33,486 bases of DNA from an uncultured Prevotella sp. Its GTDB lineage: Bacteria; Bacteroidota; Bacteroidia; Bacteroidales; Bacteroidaceae. The translations under genes and the position numbers were made by a program. The stretch covers positions 1-33,486 of the forward strand of contig OMUH01000008.1 in the NCBI GenBank assembly GCA_900314195.1, written 5' to 3'. The notes under the pieces were generated by a model. That model searched no databases and was not told the origin of the DNA. It saw only the letters and a program-made list of their open reading frames with translations. The first letter of the stretch is position 1; every line of letters begins with the position of its first letter. Positions 4,835 through 13,415 of the stretch are shown piece by piece.

Positions 4835-7489
4835 ATGAAACAGCCGACACTCCTACTACTGGCCGCGGCCATAAGCCTGCACGCAACAGCAACACCACTT
4901 AACAAGTCTGCCAAAGAAGACTCCGTCAGCGGACATACTGCTGACACTACGCAGGCTGCTGCAATTCCACCGGCCGAGCATATGCTGCCACGCTTTATTT
5001 ATACAAACATAGCCATCGGCAACAGACACGGCGCAGACTATGGAAAAACGGCAAACATAGAATTAGGCTTGCTCAACTACACTGATGTCATGAACGGATT
5101 TTCTCTTGAACTGATGAATTCGTCAATAGGAAAATCGATGAACGGCGTTAACATCGCCGGAATTTTAAACGGAAACATCGGCAACAGCAACGGTCTCTCG
5201 CTGGCCGGCGTGTCAAACATGACGGCACACACTATGAACGGCATGCAGATTGCCGGCACGGTCAACTTCGCAGGAAAAGCAAACGGCGTGCAGATGGCCG
5301 TACTGACAAACATCACTATGAGCCCGATGAACGGCGTGCAGCTGTCACTGACGAACGTTGCAAGGGGCATAAAGAGCGGCGTGCAGGCCGGAATGATTAA
5401 CATCAGCTCGTCGGCTATGCACGGCGTGCAGGCCGGAGAATATAACTATGCCGACACGCTGCGTGGCCTTCAGGCAGGAGCGCTCAACGTCAGCGGAACC
5501 GGACGGAACGGATTCCAGCTCGGACTTGTAAACATATCAGGTGATGACGGCGCACGCTCGCTCGGGCTTATAAACATATCGCCAAGTACTGACGTAAAGC
5601 TGCTTGTCTACGGAGGCAACTACGACAAGCTGACCGTGGCCGCGCAGTTTCGCAACCGCCACACATACAGCATTCTCGGCATAGGGTCATATCACACCGG
5701 TCTTGGAACAGAACGGTATTCCGGCTCCGTCGTTTACCGCACAGGACTGTGGTATCAGCTTGTCCCCAAACTGTCGGTAAGCACTGACATCGGATACTCA
5801 CACATTGAGACATTCCGCGAGAAATCATCAGAATCGCCGGAACGCCTCTTCGCGCTGCAATGGCGCGCAAACCTGAACTGGCAGATAAGCAAATATATCG
5901 GCATGTTCATAACCGGCGGCTACGGACAGACACGGTGGTACAGCCACAACCGCAAGTTCCGCGACAAACCAATCATTGAGGCCGGACTGACAGCCGACTT
6001 CAAGCCGTCTGAGAACAACGGTTTCACGGCACGCCCGTCAACGGCCGACAGAATGTTTATGACACGCTTCGAACGTTATCAGCCAGCTGAACGCGACAGC
6101 ATGTTCGCCTACAACCTGCCGCGGTTTCAGAAGAAGCATCCGTGGTGGGCACTGGCCGAGGACGTGGGCATAAACATATTCGTGCAATCATGGGACAGGT
6201 TTGTAGAACGATTTGACTATTCAAACATCAACCCGTCTACGCTGGCTGCCAACTTCCGCCACGGCTTCGTGTGGGACAATGACTTCTTTTCTACCAATCA
6301 GTTCGCACATCCCTATCACGGCAATCTTTATTTCAACTCGGCACGCACAAACGGAATGACCTTCTGGGAGAGCTGTCCTTACGTGCTCGGAGGAAGTCTG
6401 ATGTGGGAGTTCTGGGGAGAGACAGACCCGCCGGCCATCAACGACGTGTTCTCGACGACATGCGGCGGCATTGCCATCGGCGAGGTGTTCTACCGCACGT
6501 CATCGCTGCTCCTGGACGACAGCAAGCGGGGATGGCCGCGCTTCTGGCGAGAGCTCGGCGCAGGAATAATTGATCCGGTAAGGGCCTTCAACCGCATCAT
6601 TCACGGAGACGCATGGCGTGTCAGGCGCGACCATAACCTCTACCACGACGATGAACGGCTGCCCGTTGACGCTACGCTGCTGGCAGGCACGCGCTTCGTG
6701 GCCGACGAGGGATATATGACCCGCGGCAGCCGCTCGCTGCGCATAGGATTCAGAATGGAATACGGCGATGCCTTCGCCGACGAGCCAACGACACCTTACG
6801 ATTATTTCTCGGCAGAGCTGGGCTTCAACTTCGGCGGACAGCCGTTCGTGAGCGATATTCATCTCATAGGACGTCTCTACGGAAGCAATCTCTACGAGGG
6901 ACGCACGTTCCGCGCTCAGTGGGGCGTGTTCCAGCATTTCGACTATTACGCCTCTGACAGCATCAAAGGCTCGAAAATGAAAAACCCGTATGAGATAAGC
7001 GAGACGGCGGCGTTCGGACCGGGACTGGTGCTGCAAACGCCGGGCACGGGAAGCCTGCAGCTGCTTGAGCAGCGACTGTTCATAAACGGCATACTGCTCG
7101 GAGGAAGCAAGAGCGACTACTATCGTTTTCTTGACCGCGACTACAACATAGGCAGCGGATTCGGATGGAAATCGGAAACGCGACTGGTGTTCCGCAAGTT
7201 CGGCATGTTCAGGCTGAAAGCAGAATATTACCATCTCTACACATGGAAAGGATTTGAGAGGAAAGACTATGAAGACCCCGACTTCGACGCGCATTTTCTT
7301 AACGCGCAGGGCGACAAGAGCAACGCCCAGCTATTCGTGGTGTCACCGGTCATGGACATTCATATACACCGTCACTGGGGGCTGACCCTGCAAGCTTCAT
7401 ACTACAACCGCGTGACACGATACACATGGCACAGCAACCGGCACAGCAGCACGTTCGACTTCACGGCAGCCATTACGTACAAGCTGTAA
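4835..7489 (+). CDS. Large surface protein with NG(V/M)Q repeats and DUF3943
   Basis: This 884-residue protein has a signal peptide (MKQPTLLLLAAAISLHATA). Residues about 80-240 contain a run of short degenerate repeats (NGVNIAGILN, NGMQIAGTVN, NGVQMAVLTN, SGVQAGMIN, RGLQAGALN), like LA_2272-type surface repeats. Residues about 250-400 look like beta-barrel strands (YSGSVVYRTGLWYQL). The part from about 420 to 600, with HPWWALAEDVGINIF, FRHGFVWDND, NQFAHPYHGNLYFNSAR and WEFWGE, is the DUF3943 signature (PF13084). The C-terminal 250 residues are again barrel-like and end in TAAITYKL. It is probably outer-membrane located; the function of DUF3943 is unknown. Joining of the repeats to DUF3943 in one chain is the notable point. 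Confidence 0.75.
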   Translation: MKQPTLLLLAAAISLHATATPLNKSAKEDSVSGHTADTTQAAAIPPAEHMLPRFIYTNIAIGNRHGADYGKTANIELGLLNYTDVMNGFSLELMNSSIGKSMNGVNIAGILNGNIGNSNGLSLAGVSNMTAHTMNGMQIAGTVNFAGKANGVQMAVLTNITMSPMNGVQLSLTNVARGIKSGVQAGMINISSSAMHGVQAGEYNYADTLRGLQAGALNVSGTGRNGFQLGLVNISGDDGARSLGLINISPSTDVKLLVYGGNYDKLTVAAQFRNRHTYSILGIGSYHTGLGTERYSGSVVYRTGLWYQLVPKLSVSTDIGYSHIETFREKSSESPERLFALQWRANLNWQISKYIGMFITGGYGQTRWYSHNRKFRDKPIIEAGLTADFKPSENNGFTARPSTADRMFMTRFERYQPAERDSMFAYNLPRFQKKHPWWALAEDVGINIFVQSWDRFVERFDYSNINPSTLAANFRHGFVWDNDFFSTNQFAHPYHGNLYFNSARTNGMTFWESCPYVLGGSLMWEFWGETDPPAINDVFSTTCGGIAIGEVFYRTSSLLLDDSKRGWPRFWRELGAGIIDPVRAFNRIIHGDAWRVRRDHNLYHDDERLPVDATLLAGTRFVADEGYMTRGSRSLRIGFRMEYGDAFADEPTTPYDYFSAELGFNFGGQPFVSDIHLIGRLYGSNLYEGRTFRAQWGVFQHFDYYASDSIKGSKMKNPYEISETAAFGPGLVLQTPGTGSLQLLEQRLFINGILLGGSKSDYYRFLDRDYNIGSGFGWKSETRLVFRKFGMFRLKAEYYHLYTWKGFERKDYEDPDFDAHFLNAQGDKSNAQLFVVSPVMDIHIHRHWGLTLQASYYNRVTRYTWHSNRHSSTFDFTAAITYKL

Positions 7490-7586
7490 AAAAAATGCAT
7501 TAAAAAAATGCATTAAAAAATATTCCATACGAAATTTATTCTATGTCAATCTCTTAATAGCTACTTGAATATTAGGCGGTTTTAAT

Positions 7587-7617
7587 TTTGCAATATAAAT
7601 GGAAAGTGGTAAATTTG
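7587..7617 (+). promoter_or_regulatory. Promoter upstream of the PCMD lipoprotein operon
   Basis: TTTG (7587-7590) and TAAATTTG (7610-7617) are 19 bp apart, an exact consensus match. A terminator hairpin (7634-7668) follows at once, so transcripts must read through it to reach the gene at 7732. Confidence 0.6.
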
Positions 7618-7633
7618 CAAGCGAAAATGTTTT

Positions 7634-7668
7634 AAAAAACGCAATAGTTTTACTAAACTGCGTTTTTT
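7634..7668. terminator. Bidirectional terminator or attenuator hairpin
   Basis: AAAAAACGCA (7634-7643) pairs with TGCGTTTTTT (7659-7668); the inner AGTTT/AAACT extends the stem. T runs are present in both directions. It lies between a consensus promoter and the next gene, so it may attenuate that gene as well as insulate it from upstream. Confidence 0.65.
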
Positions 7669-7731
7669 ATGATTGATTCGGCGAAACAAATTTAGTTTAT
7701 AACGCATAAAGAATTTACATTGTTACAGAAA

Positions 7732-8874
7732 ATGAAGCCAGTGAACATAATAACTGCAGCGCTGAGCATGCTCGCATCATGCATGATGACATCATGCATT
7801 GAAGACGAGGCACCGAATGCCGAATGTGACATAACGGCCGTCAGCGTGCACGCTGACAATGCGCTGACGCTGTTCTTCAACAGTGCCGACACGATGCAGC
7901 ATGTAGCCTCTACCGACTCGGTGATTACGTTCACCATACGCACCGACAGCGACAGCAGGCTGACAGCACTGGCACCGCTGCTCACGCTGACAGAGGGAGC
8001 AACAGTGACGCCGGCAAGCGGCACAGCACACGACTTCACAAAGGGACCGGCATATTACACCGTGACATCGGAAGACCGCATGTGGACACGACGGTACCGC
8101 ATCGACTTCAGGACTGTCGGCATCAGCGGCGACGAAGACTTTGAGAACACGGAACTTGAACCGGCTGAACAGAAATACTACATCTGGCACAATACGCTGA
8201 CAAACGGCGCACAAGGTAACAACTGGGCAACAGGAAACGCAGGTTTCCGACTCAGCATGGGAACGGCAGGACCAGAAGAATACCCCACGGCGCCAATGGA
8301 CGACGGCTACGAAGGAAAAGCAGTAAAACTCGTCACCCGCGACACAGGACCGTTCGGCGTCATGGCCGGAAAGCGCATAGCCGCCGGAAACCTGTTCCTC
8401 GGACGCTTCGACATGCAGACAGCACTCATAGCGCCGCGCAAGGCCACCGCCTTCGGCGTGCCCTACGACCACGAGCCGGAAGAGATGACGCTGTGGTACA
8501 GATATGAGCCGGGCAGACAATGGCAGGACAGCACCGGCACGATACACGCCGACCGAACTGACAGCGCTGCCGTTTATGCCGTTCTGTACCGTAACCACGA
8601 TGACGCCGGCAACAGCATCACTCTCGACGGCGACAATGTGAAGACAAGCAGATACATAGTGGCAATGGCCGACATGGGATACGTGAGGCCCACAGCAGCC
8701 TGGACGGAAGTAACCATTCCGTTCAAATATTACACAACGCCCGACCAGACACTGCTCTACAACCGCGGCTACAGCCTCGCCATAGTGTTCTCGTCAAGCA
8801 GCGAGGGCGACAAATTCTGCGGAGCCATAGGCAGCACACTGTGCGTTGACCGGCTCAGAATAACCGCAAAATGA
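7732..8874 (+). CDS. PCMD-domain lipoprotein
   Basis: The 380-residue product carries a lipoprotein signal (MKPVNIITAALSMLASCMMTSC, lipidated Cys in MTSC). Residues about 25-115 form an Ig-like/DUF-type N-terminal domain ending in the common Bacteroidetes motif YYTVTSEDRMWTRRYRIDF. From residue about 130, FENTELEP...YYIWHNTL, GNNWATGNAGF, GKAVKLVTRDTGPFG, AGNLFLGRF and WTEVTIPFKYYT mark a PCMD domain (PF13201, putative carbohydrate metabolism domain, a jelly-roll that probably binds glycans). I prefer the ATG at 7732 to an in-frame TTG at 7720 because the signal peptide starts there. It forms an operon with the barrel gene 31 bp downstream. Confidence 0.8.
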   Translation: MKPVNIITAALSMLASCMMTSCIEDEAPNAECDITAVSVHADNALTLFFNSADTMQHVASTDSVITFTIRTDSDSRLTALAPLLTLTEGATVTPASGTAHDFTKGPAYYTVTSEDRMWTRRYRIDFRTVGISGDEDFENTELEPAEQKYYIWHNTLTNGAQGNNWATGNAGFRLSMGTAGPEEYPTAPMDDGYEGKAVKLVTRDTGPFGVMAGKRIAAGNLFLGRFDMQTALIAPRKATAFGVPYDHEPEEMTLWYRYEPGRQWQDSTGTIHADRTDSAAVYAVLYRNHDDAGNSITLDGDNVKTSRYIVAMADMGYVRPTAAWTEVTIPFKYYTTPDQTLLYNRGYSLAIVFSSSSEGDKFCGAIGSTLCVDRLRITAK

Positions 8875-8905
8875 CAACGCGACACAAACACCAAACATTT
8901 TTTAT

Positions 8906-9685
8906 ATGTTCAGAATAAGGAAAAACATCATATCGGCTGCTATAATCTGCATGGCGGTGCTGCCCGTAACGGCAACGGCACGCGGCCTGCAAAACGGCAA
9001 TGATGACAACGGATTGACTTACGACATACGCCTTGGCTACAATCTCGGCGGCGATGCCCCGACATCACTGCCCAACACCATAAGGCATCTGAACTCTTAC
9101 AAGATACAGCCAAGCATACAGCTGGCCATCGAGGGAGAAAAGAAACTGTCAGACAACTGGGGACTGATGAGCGGCATAAGGCTTGAGAACAAGGGAATGA
9201 AGACCGATGCGCGCGTGAAAAACTATTATATGGACATAACGCGCGGCGGCCAGGAACTCGACGGCATGTTCACAGGCGACGTGACAACAAAGGTGAGGCA
9301 ATGGATGCTCACCCTGCCGGTGGAGGCTACGTGGCACTGCACGCGCAACGTGCGTCTGCACGCGGGCCCTTACGTCAGCTGGGTGTTCTCTCACCATTTC
9401 ACCGGCTTCGCACACGACGGATGGCTGCGTGTCGGCAATCCGACAGGCGCGAAAGTAGACCTCGGACATTCGGCAAGCGAACGCGGCAACTACGATTTCT
9501 CTGACGACATGCGGCACATACAGTACGGCGTGGGCGGCGGCGCTGATTGGTTCGTAATGGACCACTTCGGCATTGGAGCAGCACTTAGCTGGGGACTGAC
9601 CGGCGTATTCCACAGCAGCTTTAAGACTGTGACTTTTACCATGTACCCGATTTTCGGAAACATATCGCTGATATATAAAATGTAA
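8906..9685 (+). CDS. Outer-membrane beta-barrel protein, PorT-like
   Basis: This 259-residue protein has a signal peptide (MFRIRKNIISAAIICMAVLPVTATA). Strand patterns LTYDIRLGYNLGG, WGLMSGIRLENKG, WMLTLPVEATWHC, VRLHAGPYVSWVF, YGVGGGADWFV and a terminal FGNISLIYKM fit the PF13568 outer-membrane barrel family. It follows the PCMD lipoprotein by 31 bp, and pairs of PCMD protein and PorT-like barrel are common in Bacteroidales. The pair may form a surface module, but the ligand is unknown. The ATG at 8906 directly precedes the signal peptide. Confidence 0.75.
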   Translation: MFRIRKNIISAAIICMAVLPVTATARGLQNGNDDNGLTYDIRLGYNLGGDAPTSLPNTIRHLNSYKIQPSIQLAIEGEKKLSDNWGLMSGIRLENKGMKTDARVKNYYMDITRGGQELDGMFTGDVTTKVRQWMLTLPVEATWHCTRNVRLHAGPYVSWVFSHHFTGFAHDGWLRVGNPTGAKVDLGHSASERGNYDFSDDMRHIQYGVGGGADWFVMDHFGIGAALSWGLTGVFHSSFKTVTFTMYPIFGNISLIYKM

Positions 9686-9747
9686 ACGTGGCACCGAAAG
9701 GACATGCAGCCCGACAAGAGACAGCTTTGCAAGATAAAACATTATTC

Positions 9748-9861
9748 TTTATTCACAATATTTATTCACAATATTTATTCACGTTTAAAAACATACAAAC
9801 AACTAAATTATCACAACTTACAATCAAATCATTTTTTAATCATTGTATTTTAATCATTGTA
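9748..9861 (+). repeat. Two short tandem duplications in a leader region
   Basis: A 13-bp unit TTTATTCACAATA runs 9748-9760 and 9761-9773, with a partial third copy to 9782. A 14-bp unit TTTTAATCATTGTA runs 9834-9847 and 9848-9861. Both lie in the AT-rich gap before the gene at 9900. No consensus promoter is clear in this gap. Confidence 0.7.
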
Positions 9862-9899
9862 ACAGGAAACTTAATTATTAACTAAAGTAAAAAGGAAGC

Positions 9900-11471
9900 A
9901 TGAACAGATTTTTTACTCTTTTGTGTTCCGTGGCATTCTCAGCAGCTGCCATGGCAACAGACTACACCGACACGATCAAGGTGACGGTGAACGGCAATTC
10001 GACTACCCAGTCGGCAACTATCAGTGTTGACAAGCAGACAAACGGCAAGTACACCTTCAACCTCAGGAATTTCATTCTAAAGGCAGGAAACCAGCAAATA
10101 CCAGTCGGCAACGTAACCCTTACCGACGTTGACGCATACGACATCAACAGCGTAAACACGCTTTATGCCAGCAAAAACATCAGAATAGCACGCGGCGACC
10201 TTCCTGGCGTAACATGGATGGGACCGATGCTGAGCGAAAAAGCTCCAATCCCTGTACAGATGGTTGCCGAGCAGCGCGACAACAGTCTGTATGCCGTTAT
10301 CAACATCAACATGAAATCACTCGGACAGGTTATCCAGGTGACCTTCGGCAAAGGTTACGAGATACAGAACGGCGGCTTTGAAAACTACAGAACAGAATCA
10401 TTCCAGGGCATTGTCGGAGCTGTTTCAGGCGAAGAGCCTTACAACTGGCACTCTTTCCTGTCTGCATCAGGAGACAATATGATTAAACAGCTTGGCGTCA
10501 GCAAGTCTTTCACATACGTCAGCGACAACATTCGTCCGGGCTCTGCAGGCACCCACAGCGTACTGCTGACGTCTGTAGACTTCGGCGGCATAATTGCCAA
10601 CGGCACAATTACAACCGGCCGCCTCAACATGGGCAACATGCTCCCTACAGACAACAGCAATCACGCATCACTAGACATCAGCAACACGGCTACCGACAGT
10701 CACGGCGATCCGTTCTACACACTTCTAAACGGGCGTCCTGACTCTCTTTCTGTATGGGTAAAGTTCAAGCAGGAAACTCCAAACACACAGTATCCATACG
10801 CTACTGTCAGCGCCGTCATTACCGACGGAACATATTATCAGGAGCCTTTGGACAAGAAATATGACAACATAATGGCCGAGGCACGCAACAGATACATAGA
10901 AAGCAACAACAACGAATGGCAGCGCATTTCCATTCCGTTTGAATACAACTATGCTGACAACATCAACGGCAAGGCCATCCTCGTAACAGTATCAACAAAT
11001 GCTTCGCCTGGTCAGGGCGGCGGCACCGACTCTCTTTACATTGACGACATGGAGCTCGTTTACAATCAGAACGTCAACCTCAGCGGCGTTTATGTAAAGA
11101 ACACTGAGGTTACTCCTGCCGACACCATGAAAGTGCAGCTCACGGCTGCTGACATTGAATCACTCACAGCCAATGACATAAAAGTGTATGCCGCCAACAC
11201 CAATGCCAAGGTTATCAACACTTCGTTCACAAAGAGCAACGGCGGCGCAACGGCTGAATATATCGTTTATTCTAACGACCTCAAGAGCAACGCTGTTTAC
11301 AGAATTGAGATTGCCGACATTGCCACCGGCATCGAAAGCATCAACAGCAATGACGCACGTCAGGCTGCCGGAATATATACCACAGACGGACGCCGCGTAA
11401 GCACCATGAAGGCCGGCCGGATATATATTGTACGCACTGCCGACGGCAAGGTTACAAAGATTGCAAAATAA
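9900..11471 (+). CDS. Secreted calycin-like/PCMD protein with T9SS-like tail
   Basis: The 523-residue protein begins with a signal peptide (MNRFFTLLCSVAFSAAAMA). Residues 20-150 (YTDTIKVTVNGNSTTQ, GKYTFNLRNFILK, IPVGNVTLTDV) match the calycin-like domain (PF13944). Residues about 155-390 (NGGFENYRTE, PYNWHSF, GTHSVLLTSVDFGG, DSLSVWVKFK, WQRISIPFEY, DSLYIDDMEL) match a PCMD domain (PF13201). A short Ig-like segment follows, and the last 50 residues (GIESINSND, GIYTTDGRRVSTMKAGRIYIVR, DGKVTKIAK) resemble a Por/type IX secretion C-terminal domain. It is probably exported and surface-bound, perhaps glycan-binding. It ends at a strong terminator at 11547. Confidence 0.8.
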   Translation: MNRFFTLLCSVAFSAAAMATDYTDTIKVTVNGNSTTQSATISVDKQTNGKYTFNLRNFILKAGNQQIPVGNVTLTDVDAYDINSVNTLYASKNIRIARGDLPGVTWMGPMLSEKAPIPVQMVAEQRDNSLYAVININMKSLGQVIQVTFGKGYEIQNGGFENYRTESFQGIVGAVSGEEPYNWHSFLSASGDNMIKQLGVSKSFTYVSDNIRPGSAGTHSVLLTSVDFGGIIANGTITTGRLNMGNMLPTDNSNHASLDISNTATDSHGDPFYTLLNGRPDSLSVWVKFKQETPNTQYPYATVSAVITDGTYYQEPLDKKYDNIMAEARNRYIESNNNEWQRISIPFEYNYADNINGKAILVTVSTNASPGQGGGTDSLYIDDMELVYNQNVNLSGVYVKNTEVTPADTMKVQLTAADIESLTANDIKVYAANTNAKVINTSFTKSNGGATAEYIVYSNDLKSNAVYRIEIADIATGIESINSNDARQAAGIYTTDGRRVSTMKAGRIYIVRTADGKVTKIAK

Positions 11472-11546
11472 TCAGACCATATCATGCCGCTTGCTGTCAG
11501 GCACGCCATAACGACTGTACCGTAACAGCAAAGTAAGTTTTATATT

Positions 11547-11588
11547 TCACTCACGGCTGGCGCCCCCCGTCGCCGTGAGTGATTTTTT
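11547..11588 (+). terminator. Rho-independent terminator
   Basis: TCACTCACGGC (11547-11557) pairs perfectly with GCCGTGAGTGA (11572-11582), followed by six T. It closes the calycin/PCMD gene. Confidence 0.9.
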
Positions 11589-11603
11589 CGTATTTAAGGG
11601 AAA

Positions 11604-12416
11604 ATGAGAAAACGAAGAAGGAACCAGTCTTCACTCCTTAAGAAAGTTATTCTGTACGGCTGCGCAGCCATGCTTGCAGCAGGTGTGCTGTTTGCGTCAA
11701 GTCCGTCGCTGCGCAAGCTGGCACTTAACATCTGTAAAAGCATAGCAAGCACCATAGCCGGCGACAAGTTTATCGACCGCCTTGGCGGCAAGGCCTACAG
11801 CAAAAGCAATTACGACGGCATTGACGTATCAAAGCACCAGGGCGTGATAGACTGGCAGCAGGTGGCTGAAGACAGTAAGATACAGTTTGTCTACATACGT
11901 GCCACCATGGGCAAGGGCTACCCCGACAAACGCTACGACAGGAACATGCGCGGCGCACATAAGGCCGGAATAAAGGCCGGCTCATATCATTTTCTCACAT
12001 CCAAATACAGCATCGACGAACAATACCGTTCCTTCAGCAAAGCACTCGACCGCCACAAGCAAAACCTAATTCCGATGATCGACGTGGAAGAAGGCTACCT
12101 CGGCCGCTGGAGCCGCAGCCAGCTCCAGGACTCACTGACAAAATTTTCTGAGCTGATTATAAAGAAATATGGCCGCAAGCCAATGATCTACAGCAGTTTT
12201 AGCTTCTATAACAAGATGCTTGCGCCGCGGTTCAACAACCATATTCTCTACATAGCCTGTTACAACAAATTTGAGCCATACGTGAAAGGCGAATATGACC
12301 ATAACCTGTGGCAGTATTCCGACAAAGGACACATTCGCGGCATCGGCGAATATGTAGACCTCTGCCGGTTCACCAACGGCACCACCATCGACGACATCAT
12401 CCTGCCTGATAAATAA
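11604..12416 (+). CDS. GH25 lysozyme, membrane-anchored
   Basis: The 270-residue protein has a basic N-terminus (MRKRRRNQSS) and one membrane segment (about residues 14-33), then a glycoside hydrolase family 25 domain from residue 70: YDGIDVSKHQG (Asp74), FVYIRATMGKGYPDKRY, AGIKAGSYHF, and the catalytic strand IPMIDVEEG with Asp160 and Glu162, then MIYSSFSFYN and LWQYSDKG. GH25 enzymes cleave the MurNAc-GlcNAc bond of peptidoglycan. The positively charged start before the hydrophobic stretch suggests an uncleaved anchor with the domain in the periplasm. It is not near phage genes, so it is likely a cell-wall remodelling enzyme. The start is only 15 bp after the preceding terminator. Confidence 0.88.
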   Translation: MRKRRRNQSSLLKKVILYGCAAMLAAGVLFASSPSLRKLALNICKSIASTIAGDKFIDRLGGKAYSKSNYDGIDVSKHQGVIDWQQVAEDSKIQFVYIRATMGKGYPDKRYDRNMRGAHKAGIKAGSYHFLTSKYSIDEQYRSFSKALDRHKQNLIPMIDVEEGYLGRWSRSQLQDSLTKFSELIIKKYGRKPMIYSSFSFYNKMLAPRFNNHILYIACYNKFEPYVKGEYDHNLWQYSDKGHIRGIGEYVDLCRFTNGTTIDDIILPDK

Positions 12417-12445
12417 AAAGGGGGGATTTGTTAAATACAGACTTT

Positions 12446-13336
12446 CTACTCTATAAATGGCAGATAACCACTGTCACACACATCTGAAGCTATGAACGTG
12501 CTATCCTCAGCAGCCTCAAGAACAGAAATATCATGAATTTTTTTCCTGTACATTTCAAAAATATCATTCTGTTCTATCTCATGTTTTCTTGCCACACTTA
12601 TTTCCAAGAACGGCTGTTCCTGTTCTATTCCAAGGAAACGCCGTCCTAATAAATTTGCAGCGATGCCGGTTGTAGAACTTCCTGCAAACGGGTCGAGAAT
12701 CCATGCATCCGGTTTAGTAGAAGCCAAGATAATACGCGAGAGCAAAGCCAATGGCTTCTGCGTCGGATGCTTGCCACATGATTTTTCCCAACGTGCTATT
12801 GCCGGCAACCGCCATACATCCGTCATTTGTTTGCCATCATTCAACAGTTTCATAAGCTCATAGTTAAATATGTGAGGAATCTTCTTGTCCTTCCTTGCCC
12901 AAATGATAAATTCCGTTGAATATGTAAAATAGCGGCACGAAATATTAGGCGGCGGATTTGTCTTTGCCCAAGTAATTACATTCAATATTTTATAGCCAAG
13001 TTCCTGCATACATGAAGCTACAGAGAAAATATTATGATACGTTCCCGACACCCATATCGAGCCGTTGTCCTTTAATTTTTCCCTGCACAGTTCAAGCCAT
13101 TTGTAATTAAAATCGTGCATTTTTTCCGGCGGTACCCCCTTATCCCATTCGCCTTTGTTCACGCTGACCACTTTGCCACTCTGTAGACTTATTCCTCCGT
13201 TTGAAAGGAAATAAGGCGGATCGGCAAATATCATGTCGAACTTGAAGGAAAATTGTTCAAGCAGTTCCATGCAATCACCTTTCAGCAATGTAAATCCACG
13301 GTCAGATGATTTGAAAAAAGAATGCAATTTTTTCAA
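12446..13336 (-). CDS. dpnA: DpnA-type (beta-class) adenine methyltransferase of DpnII-like system
   Basis: This 296-residue protein has motif IV early (FADPPYFLSNGG, DPPY at 39-42) and motif I late (LDPFAGSSTTG, 215-224), the circular order of beta-class N6-adenine/N4-cytosine methylases. HPTQKP (190-195) and FLGIEQE are also typical. Placed third in an operon with a DpnM-type methylase and a DpnII-type endonuclease, it corresponds to DpnA/MboC, the second GATC methylase, which in Streptococcus can act on single-stranded DNA. No ATG is available: an in-frame TAA lies two codons upstream of the TTG used here, and the next Met is residue 23, inside the first conserved strand. So the start is TTG or another non-ATG codon. 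Confidence 0.85.
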   Translation of the reverse strand: MKKLHSFFKSSDRGFTLLKGDCMELLEQFSFKFDMIFADPPYFLSNGGISLQSGKVVSVNKGEWDKGVPPEKMHDFNYKWLELCREKLKDNGSIWVSGTYHNIFSVASCMQELGYKILNVITWAKTNPPPNISCRYFTYSTEFIIWARKDKKIPHIFNYELMKLLNDGKQMTDVWRLPAIARWEKSCGKHPTQKPLALLSRIILASTKPDAWILDPFAGSSTTGIAANLLGRRFLGIEQEQPFLEISVARKHEIEQNDIFEMYRKKIHDISVLEAAEDSTFIASDVCDSGYLPFIE

Positions 13337-13415
13337 CTTTTACTATATTTTAATCATCAGAAAAGTCAACAGAATCGACATAAAACGAACATACCGACTA
13401 ATAACGACATACAGA

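Noticed and set aside
6500-7294. 264-codon minus-strand ORF
   Set aside because: It is antisense to the well-supported DUF3943 gene, whose frame has a signal peptide and conserved motifs; the length is a side effect of codon bias.
7491-7520. Duplicated ATGCATTAAAAAAA motif as a regulatory site
   Set aside because: It is a simple A-rich 14-bp duplication just after a stop codon with no promoter alignment; too little to support a function.
11604-12416. Phage endolysin
   Set aside because: GH25 enzymes occur in phages, but there is no holin, structural or integrase gene nearby and the protein has its own membrane anchor.
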